Counted from the first letter of the stretch, positions 1 to 8,585 are shown. The stretch: 48,638 nucleotides of DNA from Flavobacterium sp. (GCF_027482425.1 NZ_JAIXWA010000073.1:1-48638), one strand, 5' to 3'. Notes: generated by a model not told the origin, from the letters alone. Numbers and translations: made by a program.

Positions 1-47
1 ACTAATCACTAATCACTAATCACTAATCACTAGTCACTAACCACTCA
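1..47. repeat. 7-bp tandem repeat upstream of paaI
   Basis: The unit actaatc recurs about six times with drift (tagtcac, aaccact) at the left edge of the window. It probably extends further left. It is a simple-sequence intergenic repeat of the kind also seen before the crotonase gene at 4594. No function is visible. Confidence 0.8.
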
Positions 48-81
48 TTTATAATTTAAAATTCATAATTCAAAATAACAA

Positions 82-483
82 ATGTCTCCTACCGAAATCG
101 TTCATACCATGCTCTCCAAAGACGCCTTTAGCCAATGGCTTGGGATCAAATTGGTGCACATTGACCACGGGACCTGTACACTGTCACTCACCGTTCGCGA
201 AGAAATGCTCAACGGTTTTGGCATCGCACACGGAGGCATCACCTATGCGTTGGCCGATAGCGCTCTAGCGTTTGCCGCCAACTCCCACGGACGCCAATCG
301 GTAAGTATAGACACGTCAATTAATCATGTGGAACCCCTCAAAGTTGGTGACACCATTATTGCCACCGCGACCGAGGAAGCCCTCAAAAACCGCTTCGGAT
401 TCTATGCCGTAGCCCTAACCAAAAACGAAACCACCGTCGCGCTGTTTAAAGGAACCGTGTTCCGAAGCGAACGAGAATGGTAG
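82..483 (+). CDS. paaI: PaaI-type hotdog acyl-CoA thioesterase
   Basis: A 133-residue hotdog-fold thioesterase, the usual length for PaaI (about 130-145 aa). The core motif GIAHGGITYALADSA (about residues 47-61) is the PaaI signature, with the catalytic Asp expected in LADS. PaaI hydrolyses ring-hydroxylated phenylacetyl-CoA esters and is thought to rescue CoA trapped in dead-end intermediates of the aerobic phenylacetate pathway. The protein is cytosolic. It is followed by the thiolase, PaaZ, crotonase and PaaY genes on the same strand, which supports the paa assignment over a generic thioesterase. The ATG at 82 is the only good start. The ring-oxygenase genes paaABCDE and the ligase paaK are not in the window and may lie to the left. 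Confidence 0.85.
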   Translation: MSPTEIVHTMLSKDAFSQWLGIKLVHIDHGTCTLSLTVREEMLNGFGIAHGGITYALADSALAFAANSHGRQSVSIDTSINHVEPLKVGDTIIATATEEALKNRFGFYAVALTKNETTVALFKGTVFRSEREW

Positions 484-490
484 TTTTTTT

Positions 491-560
491 AGGAGCTATT
501 CCCGCTTTCGCCTTTATCTCTCCGTTGCACTACGAGGATATCGGCTCAATCGGGGCTAGG
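491..560 (-). repeat. Dispersed intergenic repeat, family A, copy 1
   Basis: About 70 bp reading gagctattcccgctttcgcc...cggctcaatcggggcta. It matches the copy at 4491-4562 almost base for base and the reverse complement of 1850-1912. The three copies lie only in gaps between paa genes. The unit has the look of a widespread flavobacterial intergenic repeat (TAGCCCCGAT...AGCGGGA orientation). Confidence 0.8.
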
Positions 561-626
561 GGCTCCTGCTCAAATGAAGTTGAATATTAAAATCGATTGC
601 CTTGAGCAATCCAGGAACATAAACCT

Positions 627-1829
627 ATGGAAACCTATATCATCGACGGCCTTCGAACGCCCATCGGAAATTACCAAGGAACCCTCGCAGCGGTTCGCCC
701 GGACGATCTAGCGGCTCACGTCATCAAAGCCTTGGTGGAACGCAATGCACAAATCCCCACAGACGCTTATGCCGATGTGATTTTAGGCTGTGCCAACCAA
801 GCCGGGGAAGACAACCGCAACGTAGCGCGTATGGCGTTATTGTTGGCGGGCTTACCCTATACTGTTCCGGGAGAAACCGTCAACCGTTTGTGTAGCTCTG
901 GACTCTCAGCAGTCATTCACGCACACCGCGCCATTCAAGCCGGCGACGGAAAAGTGTTTATTGCCGGGGGTGTGGAAAACATGACCCGCGGACCCTTAGT
1001 GGTGTCCAAGCCTTCAGCCGCCTATGGCACCGACAGCAAAATGTATGATTCCAGCTTCGGATGGCGTTTCATCAATCCCAAAATGCACGAAATGTACGGC
1101 ACCGATGCCATGGGAGAAACCGCTGAAAACTTAGTGGATTTGTATCAAATTTCACGCGAAGACCAAGATGCCTTCGCCTTACATAGTCAGCAGAAAGCCA
1201 CCGCAGCACAACAAAGCGGTCGCTTGGCGCAAGAAATTGCTCCGGTAACGATTCCCCAACGCAAAGGCGATCCCATCGTGTTTGCCAAGGATGAGTTCAT
1301 CAAACCCAGTTCGTCCCTAGAAGGATTGGCCAAACTCCGTCCTGCCTTCCGCAAAGATGGTAGCGTAACTGCTGGAAATGCTTCTGGATTGAATGATGGT
1401 GCGGCAGCCTTGATTGTCGCTTCGAGCGAGGCCGTTGCGGAATACGGATTAAAACCCTTAGCCCGAATCGTGAGTTCGGCCGTAGTAGGGGTTGAACCGC
1501 GTATTATGGGTATCGGACCCGTAGAGGCGAGTAAGCAAGCCTTAGCGAAAGCGGGTTTAACATTAGAACAAATGGATATTATCGAATTGAACGAAGCCTT
1601 TGCCGCACAAAGTATTGCGTGCATCCGTGCGTTGGGATTAGCCGATAACGATCCACGCATCAACCCGAATGGTGGGGCTATAGCGATCGGTCACCCACTA
1701 GGGGTAACGGGTGCGCGAATTGCCTATTCTGCCGCCTTGGAATTGCAGCAAACGGGTAAACAATATGCCTTAATTACCATGTGTATTGGCGTAGGACAGG
1801 GGTATGCAGTAATTATCGAGCGTGCGTAA
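627..1829 (+). CDS. paaJ: 3-oxoadipyl-CoA thiolase (acetyl-CoA C-acyltransferase)
   Basis: A 400-residue thiolase, the family's normal length. It has the acylated Cys89 in NRLCSSGLSAV, His356 in AIGHPLGVTGAR and Cys386 in CIGVGQGYA, the full catalytic triad of degradative thiolases. The N-terminus (YIIDGLRTPIGNYQGTLAAV) resembles the PcaF/PaaJ subgroup, which cleaves 3-oxoadipyl-CoA to succinyl-CoA and acetyl-CoA, the last step of phenylacetate degradation. Its position between paaI and paaZ supports that role. A generic acetyl-CoA acetyltransferase is the alternative. It is separated from its neighbours by about 150-bp repeat-bearing gaps, so tight cotranscription is not certain. Confidence 0.9.
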   Translation: METYIIDGLRTPIGNYQGTLAAVRPDDLAAHVIKALVERNAQIPTDAYADVILGCANQAGEDNRNVARMALLLAGLPYTVPGETVNRLCSSGLSAVIHAHRAIQAGDGKVFIAGGVENMTRGPLVVSKPSAAYGTDSKMYDSSFGWRFINPKMHEMYGTDAMGETAENLVDLYQISREDQDAFALHSQQKATAAQQSGRLAQEIAPVTIPQRKGDPIVFAKDEFIKPSSSLEGLAKLRPAFRKDGSVTAGNASGLNDGAAALIVASSEAVAEYGLKPLARIVSSAVVGVEPRIMGIGPVEASKQALAKAGLTLEQMDIIELNEAFAAQSIACIRALGLADNDPRINPNGGAIAIGHPLGVTGARIAYSAALELQQTGKQYALITMCIGVGQGYAVIIERA

Positions 1830-1849
1830 AGAACTCCGCCGATGCGGTT

Positions 1850-1912
1850 TAGCCCCGATAGGAGCGGCATCCCCGTAACGCAGTGGAGGGATACAGCGGA
1901 TAGCGGGACATA
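1850..1912 (+). repeat. Dispersed intergenic repeat, family A, copy 2 (opposite orientation)
   Basis: It reads tagccccgataggagcggca...atagcgggaca. This is the reverse complement of the copies at 491-560 and 4491-4562, with drift in the centre. It lies between paaJ and paaZ. Confidence 0.75.
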
Positions 1913-1986
1913 TGGAGTAAAAAGCACCAAACGTTGTGCTCCAAAAAAATAAAAAACAAAAGACGTAAGTCGTCAAAAGATATCGT

Positions 1987-4485
1987 ATGAATACAATTCA
2001 ACATTACGTTTTAGGTCAGTGGACCAGCGCCACTGGTTCGGGTATGCCTACCTATGATGCGGTGACAGGCGAGTTTATCGCAGAAACCTCTGTAGAAGGC
2101 TTGGATATTCCGGCTATTTTGCACTATGGTCGCACCAAAGGCGGCGCGCAATTGCGTAAAATGACGTTTCAAGAGCGCGGGAATAGGCTCAAAAGTTTGG
2201 CGCTCTACTTGAACAAACGCAAAGAACAATTTTATGACTTGAGTTACCGCACCGGGGCAACCCGCGTCGATAGCTGGATTGATATTGAAGGCGGTTTTGG
2301 AAACCTATTTGCCAATGCTTCCCTTCGTAAATTATTCCCTAATCAACCCTACCACGTAGAGGGCGATCCCATCGACTTGTCGCGCGGCGGTCGTTTTATG
2401 GCGCATCACATCATGGTGCCCAAAAAAGGGGTGGCGATTCACATCAATGCGTTCAACTTCCCGATTTGGGGAATGTTGGAGAAATGCGCGGTCAACTGGA
2501 TGGCGGGCATGCCTGCTGTGGTTTTACCCGCACCTTCCACGTCGTATTTGACAGAAGCGGTTGTGCGTGAAATCATTGCGTCGAACATCCTTCCAGAAGG
2601 CGCGTTGCAACTCATTTGCGGTACCGCCACGAACATTTTTGATACGGTTGAAAGTCAGGACGTGATTACCTTCACGGGTTCGGCAGCTACCGGACGTAAG
2701 TTGAAAGCCCATCCTCGTATCATTGAAGAAGCCGTTCCGTTTACGATGGAAGCGGATTCGTTGAATGCCTCTATCTTAGGCGCAGATGCCGTGCCGGGTA
2801 CCCCCGAATTTGATTTATTCATCAACCAAGCGCGTAGCGAAATAACGGTGAAGGCCGGACAGAAATGTACCGCTATTCGCCGTATGATTGTTCCTGAAAA
2901 TTTGATGGACGACGTACAAAATGCCTTGGCCAAATCTTTAGATAAAGTCACGATTGGTGACCCACGCCTCAAAGAAGTGCGCATGGGGGCTTTGGTAAGC
3001 AAACACCAAGTTGAAGTACTCAAAAGTCGTGTCAATGAACTGGCACAACACAGTCAGTTGGTGTATGGTGGCGATTGGGATAACATTGCCCTTCAAGGTG
3101 CCGATTTACAAGGGGCTTTCGTGGCACCCGTTCTGTTGCGTCAAGACCGTCCTTTCGAACATACCGCAGTCCACGAAATCGAGGCTTTCGGACCGGTGTC
3201 GACAATCATGCCGTACAAGAATTTGGACGAAGCCATCGAATTGGCCCAAATGGGGAAAGGCTCGTTAGTATCTTCTATTGTGACCAATTCCGATGAAATT
3301 GCGAAAGACTATGTGGTCAATGCTGCGTCACACCACGGACGTATTTTAGTGCTTAACCGTGAAAACGCCAAACAAAGCACGGGTCACGGTTCGCCCCTTC
3401 CGTTATTAGTGCATGGCGGTCCCGGTCGTGCGGGTGGCGGGGAAGAAATGGGTGGTGTGCGCGGTATCAAGCATTATATGCAACGCTGTGCGATTCAAGG
3501 TTCGCCCACCACATTAACCGAAATCACCGGAATCTACCAAGCGAATGCGAAGTACAAAGAAGCCGACCAACATCCGTTCCAATACCATTGGGAGGATATC
3601 CAACCCGGAATGTCGTTGAAAACGCACAAGCGTACGATTACCGATACCGATATCATCAACTTTGCGAATTTAACCTGGGATCATTTCTATGCCCATACCG
3701 ATATCACGTCGTTGGACGGAAGTATTTTCGAAAAGCGTACGGCCCACGGCTACTTTATTTTGTCGGCGGCAGCAGGCTTGTTCGTGTATCCCAACAAAGG
3801 ACCAGTGGCGGCCAATTACGGTTTGGAAGAATGCCGTTTCTTACGTCCGTTGTACCATAATGATACGGTGTATGTGCGACTCACGTGCAAGCAGAAAATC
3901 GAGCGTGATGTGGCTTCAGCCGAACATCCAAGTGGGATTGTAAAATGGTTTGTTGAAGTCTTTGACAGTGAAGACGAATTGGTAGCGGTGGCTACGATTC
4001 TGACCATGGTGCAGAAGAAACAAACCGTATTTACCGAAATGACTACCGCTAAAATTCAAGAATGTTTGGATCGATTGACGGAAGCTTCGCAACCGAAATG
4101 GGGGATTCTTACCGCCCAACATTTGATCGAACATTTGGAAGAAGGCTACCGCATTATGTCGGGTGAAAAGCAAGATTTCGAGATTGTGACGCCGGAGAAG
4201 ATTTTGGATAAAGTGCACCACTCGTTATACAATTACGAACCCTTCCCTAAAGGAACCGCGTTCCCAACGATGAAGAAAGGCGAGTTGGAAGACTTGATCC
4301 ACCCGGATCTCGCTACCGCCAAAGCCAAATTCTGGGAAGCGCGCGAGGCTTATGTAACGTTCTTCAAGCAAAACCCCGAAGCCGTGATGAAGAATATGGT
4401 CTTTGGTCATTTGAACCGCTACGAGAGTTATTTGCTCGAACGCAAACATTTGAACCACCATTTTGAACAGTTTGATCTACTGTAA
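1987..4485 (+). CDS. paaZ: PaaZ bifunctional oxepin-CoA hydrolase / aldehyde dehydrogenase with extra C-terminal DinB/DUF1569-like domain
   Basis: An 832-residue protein, about 150 aa longer than E. coli PaaZ (681 aa). Residues about 1-530 form an aldehyde dehydrogenase with Glu255 (MEADS) and nucleophile Cys294 (GQKCTAIRR). Residues about 540-677 form a MaoC-type hotdog hydratase with Asp565 and His570 (TWDHFYAH), spaced as in the E. coli enzyme. Together these open oxepin-CoA and oxidise the resulting semialdehyde. Residues about 680-832 are a third, all-helical region with His in TAQHLIEHLE and a terminal KHLNHHFEQF, which resembles DUF1569/DinB-like four-helix proteins. The reading frame is continuous, with no stop or frameshift between domains, so this is a real fusion. 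The role of the third domain is unknown. The start is the ATG at 1987. Confidence 0.93.
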   Translation: MNTIQHYVLGQWTSATGSGMPTYDAVTGEFIAETSVEGLDIPAILHYGRTKGGAQLRKMTFQERGNRLKSLALYLNKRKEQFYDLSYRTGATRVDSWIDIEGGFGNLFANASLRKLFPNQPYHVEGDPIDLSRGGRFMAHHIMVPKKGVAIHINAFNFPIWGMLEKCAVNWMAGMPAVVLPAPSTSYLTEAVVREIIASNILPEGALQLICGTATNIFDTVESQDVITFTGSAATGRKLKAHPRIIEEAVPFTMEADSLNASILGADAVPGTPEFDLFINQARSEITVKAGQKCTAIRRMIVPENLMDDVQNALAKSLDKVTIGDPRLKEVRMGALVSKHQVEVLKSRVNELAQHSQLVYGGDWDNIALQGADLQGAFVAPVLLRQDRPFEHTAVHEIEAFGPVSTIMPYKNLDEAIELAQMGKGSLVSSIVTNSDEIAKDYVVNAASHHGRILVLNRENAKQSTGHGSPLPLLVHGGPGRAGGGEEMGGVRGIKHYMQRCAIQGSPTTLTEITGIYQANAKYKEADQHPFQYHWEDIQPGMSLKTHKRTITDTDIINFANLTWDHFYAHTDITSLDGSIFEKRTAHGYFILSAAAGLFVYPNKGPVAANYGLEECRFLRPLYHNDTVYVRLTCKQKIERDVASAEHPSGIVKWFVEVFDSEDELVAVATILTMVQKKQTVFTEMTTAKIQECLDRLTEASQPKWGILTAQHLIEHLEEGYRIMSGEKQDFEIVTPEKILDKVHHSLYNYEPFPKGTAFPTMKKGELEDLIHPDLATAKAKFWEAREAYVTFFKQNPEAVMKNMVFGHLNRYESYLLERKHLNHHFEQFDLL

Positions 4486-4490
4486 GAATT

Positions 4491-4562
4491 GGGAGCTATT
4501 TCCCGCTTTCGCCTTTATCTCTCCGCTCCGCTGCGAGGATATCGGCTCTATCGGGGCTAATG
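4491..4562 (-). repeat. Dispersed intergenic repeat, family A, copy 3
   Basis: It starts six bases after the paaZ stop codon. It is nearly identical to 491-560 over its length, including cccgctttcgcctttatctc, and ends tcggggctaa. Confidence 0.8.
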
Positions 4563-4593
4563 CTTTAGCGAAGCAAGAAGATAGATGCTATTA

Positions 4594-4662
4594 ACTGAAT
4601 ACTGAATACTGAATACTGAATACTGATCACTGTATACTGAACACTGAACACTGATCACTGAA
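4594..4662. repeat. 8-bp tandem repeat upstream of the crotonase gene
   Basis: The unit actgaata recurs about four times, then drifts through actgatca, ctgtatac and actgaaca up to the start region of the next gene. It occupies the place where a promoter or leader would be expected. It is a variable simple-sequence tract. Confidence 0.8.
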
Positions 4663-4673
4663 AACGGAAAGAA

Positions 4674-5423
4674 ATGGAACCTTACGTAAAACATAACATA
4701 CAAGAAAACATTGCTACGATTGAGTTTTTTCATCCGGAGCAAAATTCCCTGCCAGGAGTGGTGTTAGCCGAATTGGCACAAACGATTACCGAAGTGGGCA
4801 ACCGCGAAGACGTGAAAGTCATTATTTTACAAAGTGGTGGCGACCGTACATTTTGTGCGGGGGCGAGTTTCAAGGAACTCATCGCTATTAATGATGCCGC
4901 CACCGGAAAAGTATTTTTCTCGGGTTTTGCGAATGTCATCAATGCGATGCGCAAATGTCCGAAGTTTATCATCGGACGGATTCAAGGAAAAACCGTAGGC
5001 GGTGGCGTAGGGATTGCTGCAGCAACCGACTATTGTATGGCCACCCAGTTTGCAGCGATTAAGTTGAGCGAACTCAATGTGGGAATCGGACCCTTTGTGG
5101 TGTCGCCCGCCATTGAACGCAAAATGGGTGTTTCGGCTACCTCGCAAATCGCGATTGATGCCAATACGTTTTATGAAGCGTCATGGGCGCGTGAGAAAGG
5201 ATTGTTTGCACAAGTTTTTCCTTCATTGGAAGAATTGGATACCGCCGTTTGGGCTTTTGCACAACACCTTTGTACCTACAATCCTGAAGCCATGCTGGAG
5301 ATGAAGAAAGTCTTCTGGCGCGGCACCGACGATTGGGATACCCTACTCGCCGAACGCGCAGCCATCAGCGGCCGTTTGGTATTGAGTGAGTTTACGAAGC
5401 AAAAATTGGAGAAGTTTAAATAG
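4674..5423 (+). CDS. Enoyl-CoA hydratase/isomerase (crotonase) family protein, likely paaF/paaG-like
   Basis: A 249-residue crotonase-fold protein. The two oxyanion-hole segments are TFCAGASFKEL (about residues 60-70) and GKTVGGGVGIAAATD (about 103-117). The Glu corresponding to ECH Glu164 is kept (SELNVGIG), but the Glu144 position is Gly (GGGVGIA). A hydratase with altered chemistry, or an isomerase as in PaaG, is therefore more likely than a classical hydratase. Its place between paaZ and paaY suggests a role on the 2,3-dehydroadipyl-CoA or oxepin-CoA branch. I cannot separate PaaF from PaaG by inspection. The ATG at 4674 follows the tandem repeat directly. Confidence 0.85.
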   Translation: MEPYVKHNIQENIATIEFFHPEQNSLPGVVLAELAQTITEVGNREDVKVIILQSGGDRTFCAGASFKELIAINDAATGKVFFSGFANVINAMRKCPKFIIGRIQGKTVGGGVGIAAATDYCMATQFAAIKLSELNVGIGPFVVSPAIERKMGVSATSQIAIDANTFYEASWAREKGLFAQVFPSLEELDTAVWAFAQHLCTYNPEAMLEMKKVFWRGTDDWDTLLAERAAISGRLVLSEFTKQKLEKFK

Positions 5424-5430
5424 AAGCAAG

Positions 5431-5472
5431 ACCGCTTCGCTGCAAGAGCAAAGACCGCTTCGCTGAAAGAAC
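5431..5472. repeat. Two-copy 23-bp direct repeat
   Basis: The core accgcttcgctg occurs at 5431 and 5454, with aagagcaa and aagaacaa following the two copies. It lies just after the crotonase stop codon. No hairpin with a T-run is present, so it does not look like a terminator. Confidence 0.6.
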
Positions 5473-5542
5473 AAGGTGGTTGCGATACTAAGATTTCTTT
5501 TTTCTTGCAATGCAATGGTCTTTATTCTTTAATCTAAAAACT

Positions 5543-6139
5543 ATGATTTATTCATTCAAAGGGTTCATCCCCGTTATTCACGAGAGTAGTTTTATTCACC
5601 CGCAGGCTTCGGTGACGGGGAATGTGATTATTGGGAAAAACGTGTATGTTGGACCCGGGGCTGCTATCCGTGGGGATTGGGGCGAAATCATCATTGAAGA
5701 CGGGTGTAATGTGCAAGAGAATTGTACGCTACACATGTTTCCAGGAAAGACGATGGTCTTGAAAGCGGGTGCGCATATTGGTCATGGCGTCATTATTCAC
5801 GGTGCTAATGTGGGCGCCAATTGCTTGATTGGGATGAATGCCGTGTTGATGGATGATGTAAACGTGGGCGATGAATGTATCATCGGGGCGTTGGCGTTTG
5901 TCAAAGCGGGGATGCAGATTCCGAATCGGAAGATGGTGGTTGGGAATCCAGCAGAAATCATTAAAGACGTTTCGGATGAAATGATTGCTTGGAAAACCAA
6001 AGGAACACAGTTGTACCAACAGTTGCCCCAAGAATGTTATGAAACGCTACAGGCGGTCGAACCTTTGCGAGAAATCCCTAAAGACCGACCCACGCAAGAA
6101 GCGTTTTATACCACTTTAGAAGAATTTAAAAAAAAGTAA
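5543..6139 (+). CDS. paaY: PaaY, left-handed beta-helix (gamma carbonic anhydrase-like) thioesterase
   Basis: A 198-residue hexapeptide-repeat protein. Repeats run from about residue 15 to 140 (ASVTGNVIIGKNVYVGPGAA, then HIGHGVIIHGANVGAN). The metal-site histidines of the gamma-CA fold are visible in NCTLHMF, HIGHG and IIHG. The C-terminal helix (AWKTKGTQLYQQL, VEPLREIP) matches PaaY rather than generic gamma-CA proteins. PaaY is a thioesterase that clears toxic phenylacetate-pathway CoA esters. I chose the ATG at 5543 because the beta-helix pattern starts there; an upstream ATG at 5510 would add an unsupported 11-residue leader. Confidence 0.88.
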   Translation: MIYSFKGFIPVIHESSFIHPQASVTGNVIIGKNVYVGPGAAIRGDWGEIIIEDGCNVQENCTLHMFPGKTMVLKAGAHIGHGVIIHGANVGANCLIGMNAVLMDDVNVGDECIIGALAFVKAGMQIPNRKMVVGNPAEIIKDVSDEMIAWKTKGTQLYQQLPQECYETLQAVEPLREIPKDRPTQEAFYTTLEEFKKK

Positions 6140-6201
6140 GCAGTCGCAGTCGCAGTGTTCAGTGAATATTGCGGTTGTACCTGTAACTGAATAGAACAAG
6201 A

Positions 6202-7494
6202 ATGATTATAGAATTCAAAATGCCCAAGCTGGGTGAAAGTATTGCAGAAGCCACCGTTATCAGTTGGTTGAAAAATGTCGGGGATTATATCGCGGCCGAA
6301 GAGACCCTTTTGGAAGTCGCCACCGACAAAGTAGACAGCGAGGTGCCGTCACCCGTTTCGGGCGTGATCAAGGAAATTCGTTTTCAAAAGAACGATTTGG
6401 TTGCCGTGGGAACCGTGATGGCGTTGATTGAAGCAACGGGTGAGCAAGCTCAGTCGCAGTCGCAGTCTCAGTCTCAGTCGCAGCAGTCGGCACAAGTGGC
6501 CGAACCGAGTTCGCCCTATACCTCCACCGCACCTTCATCCGTGGCGCAATTGCGTCAGGGTGGCACCACCTTTTTGTCGCCGCTCATCATTAGCATCGCA
6601 CAAAAAGAAAACCTATCGATAGAAGAATTGCAGTTGATTCCGGGTTCAGGAGCTGACGGTCGTTTGCAAAAAAGCGATGTGTACCAGTATTTGAAAATCC
6701 GAAAATATCCGGTGCAAAGCAAACCCATGGTTCAAAGTCCACCGACGTCTTCTTACCCTAAACCGAAAATCAATTATACCGAGGGGAAAGATTATATCAT
6801 CGAAATGGACCGTATGCGCAAGATGATTGCCGATCATATGGTGTATTCGAAGCAAACCTCACCGCACGTAACTTCGTATTTGGAGATTGACGTGACCAAC
6901 TTGGTGGCGTGGCGTACTACCCACAAAGAGGCGTTTCAGGCCAAAACCGGGCAGAAGTTAACCTTCACACCGCTTTTCGTAGAGGCCGTTGCTAAAGCAA
7001 TTCAAGCCTATCCGTTGATTAATGTGGCCGTAGAAGATACCAAAATTTATGTCCGCAAAGACATCAACATCGGGATGGCGACCGCTTTACCAACGGGGAA
7101 TTTGATTGTCCCCGTAGTGCGTAATGCCGATACCAAAGATTTAGCTGCCTTAGCTTCTGATGTGAATCAACTCGCCGAAAGTGCGCGCACCAATACCTTA
7201 AAACCCGAACAAATTCAAGGGAGTACCTTCACCATTTCCAATGTGGGTACCTTCGGGAGTTTGATGGGAACACCCATTATCAACCAACCCGAAGTGGCAA
7301 TCTTAGCTTTTGGCATCATCAAAAAACGTCCCGAGGTGATTACCACCGCAAAAGGGGATGAGATTGCCATTCGCAGTATGATGTTCCTCTCTCTATCGTT
7401 TGACCACCGCGTGGTGGATGGCTTTCTAGGTGGCTCTTTCCTGCGTAAGGTGGGCGATTACCTCGAACAATTTGACACCAATACAACCTACTAA
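6202..7494 (+). CDS. Dihydrolipoamide acyltransferase, E2 of a (branched-chain) 2-oxoacid dehydrogenase
   Basis: A 430-residue E2 with one lipoyl domain (residues about 2-75, lipoylated Lys43 in ATDKVDSE). A short Gln/Ser-rich linker encoded by cagtcg repeats follows, then a peripheral-subunit-binding domain (about 123-160, FLSPLIISIAQKENLS...GADGRLQKSDV), and a catalytic domain (about 195-427) with the HRVVDG motif at His402 and Asp406. The downstream aminotransferase and fused E1 genes indicate the branched-chain 2-oxoacid complex. The E3 (lipoamide dehydrogenase) gene is not here and is probably shared from elsewhere. lipB, which supplies lipoyl groups, is at 29718. Confidence 0.9.
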   Translation: MIIEFKMPKLGESIAEATVISWLKNVGDYIAAEETLLEVATDKVDSEVPSPVSGVIKEIRFQKNDLVAVGTVMALIEATGEQAQSQSQSQSQSQQSAQVAEPSSPYTSTAPSSVAQLRQGGTTFLSPLIISIAQKENLSIEELQLIPGSGADGRLQKSDVYQYLKIRKYPVQSKPMVQSPPTSSYPKPKINYTEGKDYIIEMDRMRKMIADHMVYSKQTSPHVTSYLEIDVTNLVAWRTTHKEAFQAKTGQKLTFTPLFVEAVAKAIQAYPLINVAVEDTKIYVRKDINIGMATALPTGNLIVPVVRNADTKDLAALASDVNQLAESARTNTLKPEQIQGSTFTISNVGTFGSLMGTPIINQPEVAILAFGIIKKRPEVITTAKGDEIAIRSMMFLSLSFDHRVVDGFLGGSFLRKVGDYLEQFDTNTTY

Positions 7495-7501
7495 ATAAAG
7501 A

Positions 7502-8566
7502 ATGAGACCAATGACGCAAGAAATAAAAATCACGAAAGTAGCGCAGTCGCAAGCGGCCGGCGTGGATTTTCACAACATTGTCATGGGAACGCGATTTAGC
7601 GACCACATGTTTATCTGTGACTATGAAAATGGCGCGTGGCACAACCCGCGTGTCGAACCCTTAGCCTTGATTCCAACACATCCAGCCGCCATGGCGTTGC
7701 ATTACGGTCAGGCGATATTTGAAGGGATGAAAGCCACCCTCGGTCAAGACGGAACGCCGTTGTTGTTTCGCCCCGAAGAAAATGCCAAGCGCTTAAACCA
7801 CAGTGCCGATCGAATGGGAATGCCTGCCTTTCCCGAAGATTTGTTTGTGGAAGCGTTGAAACAATTTGTGGCCATTGAGAAAGCATGGATTCCAACGCAA
7901 GAGGGAAGCGCCCTGTATTTACGTCCGTTTATGTATGCCGATGAACCATTTATTGGGATGCGTGCGGCCACAACCTATAAGTTTATTATCATGGCTTCAC
8001 CGGCAGGTCCTTTCTTTAGTCGGAAGATAAAACTCTATGCCGAGAAGAAATACGTGCGCGCAGTCAACGGTGGAACCGGAGAAGCCAAAGCAGCCGGAAA
8101 TTATGCGGCAGCGATTCGTCCCACCGAATATGCCAAAGCGAAAGGCTACGACCAAGTCTTGTGGTTGGACGCCCACGATTTCAATTACATCCAAGAAGTT
8201 GGAACGATGAACATCTTCTTTAAAGTGGATGGGAAATTCATCACGCCGAACTTGAGCGGTTCCATTTTGAATGGGATTACCCGCATGAGTGTGATTGACT
8301 TATTGCGTCATAAAGGCTATGAAGTCACCGAGCGTCCGATAACCATGGACGAAATCAAAGCGGCCCATGCGGCTGGACTCCTCGAAGAAGCCTTTGGTAC
8401 CGGAACCGCTGTAGGTATTGCCATGGTGGAGGAAATCGGGAATAATGATTTCACGTTGACCTTACCCGAAGCCAATCCCGTTTCGCACATGGTCAACGAT
8501 ACCTTAAATGCGATGAAAGTACAACAAGAAGCCGATCCGTTTGGATGGATTGTGCCCGCTCAATAA
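7502..8566 (+). CDS. ilvE: Branched-chain amino acid aminotransferase
   Basis: A 354-residue class IV PLP aminotransferase of the long BCAT2/ilvE type. The PLP lysine is Lys196 in GGTGEAKAAGNYA, and the conserved GTGTAVGI phosphate-binding loop is near residue 300. It interconverts Val/Leu/Ile and their 2-oxoacids. It starts 7 bp after the E2 stop and is followed within about 20 bp by the E1 gene. It therefore sits inside the dehydrogenase operon, which favours a catabolic role: transamination feeding oxidative decarboxylation. The ATG at 7502 and the ATG at 7511 are both possible starts. Confidence 0.93.
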   Translation: MRPMTQEIKITKVAQSQAAGVDFHNIVMGTRFSDHMFICDYENGAWHNPRVEPLALIPTHPAAMALHYGQAIFEGMKATLGQDGTPLLFRPEENAKRLNHSADRMGMPAFPEDLFVEALKQFVAIEKAWIPTQEGSALYLRPFMYADEPFIGMRAATTYKFIIMASPAGPFFSRKIKLYAEKKYVRAVNGGTGEAKAAGNYAAAIRPTEYAKAKGYDQVLWLDAHDFNYIQEVGTMNIFFKVDGKFITPNLSGSILNGITRMSVIDLLRHKGYEVTERPITMDEIKAAHAAGLLEEAFGTGTAVGIAMVEEIGNNDFTLTLPEANPVSHMVNDTLNAMKVQQEADPFGWIVPAQ

Positions 8567-8585
8567 TTTGCGCTTGACGCACCCC

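Noticed and set aside
1..47. CRISPR-like array
   Set aside because: The unit is 7 bp and directly tandem with no spacers. The same holds for 4594-4662 and the gtttcaag runs near 10.7 kb.
1187..1663. 158-codon open frame on the minus strand
   Set aside because: It lies wholly antisense to the thiolase gene, whose catalytic motifs are intact. It has no start context or known motif.
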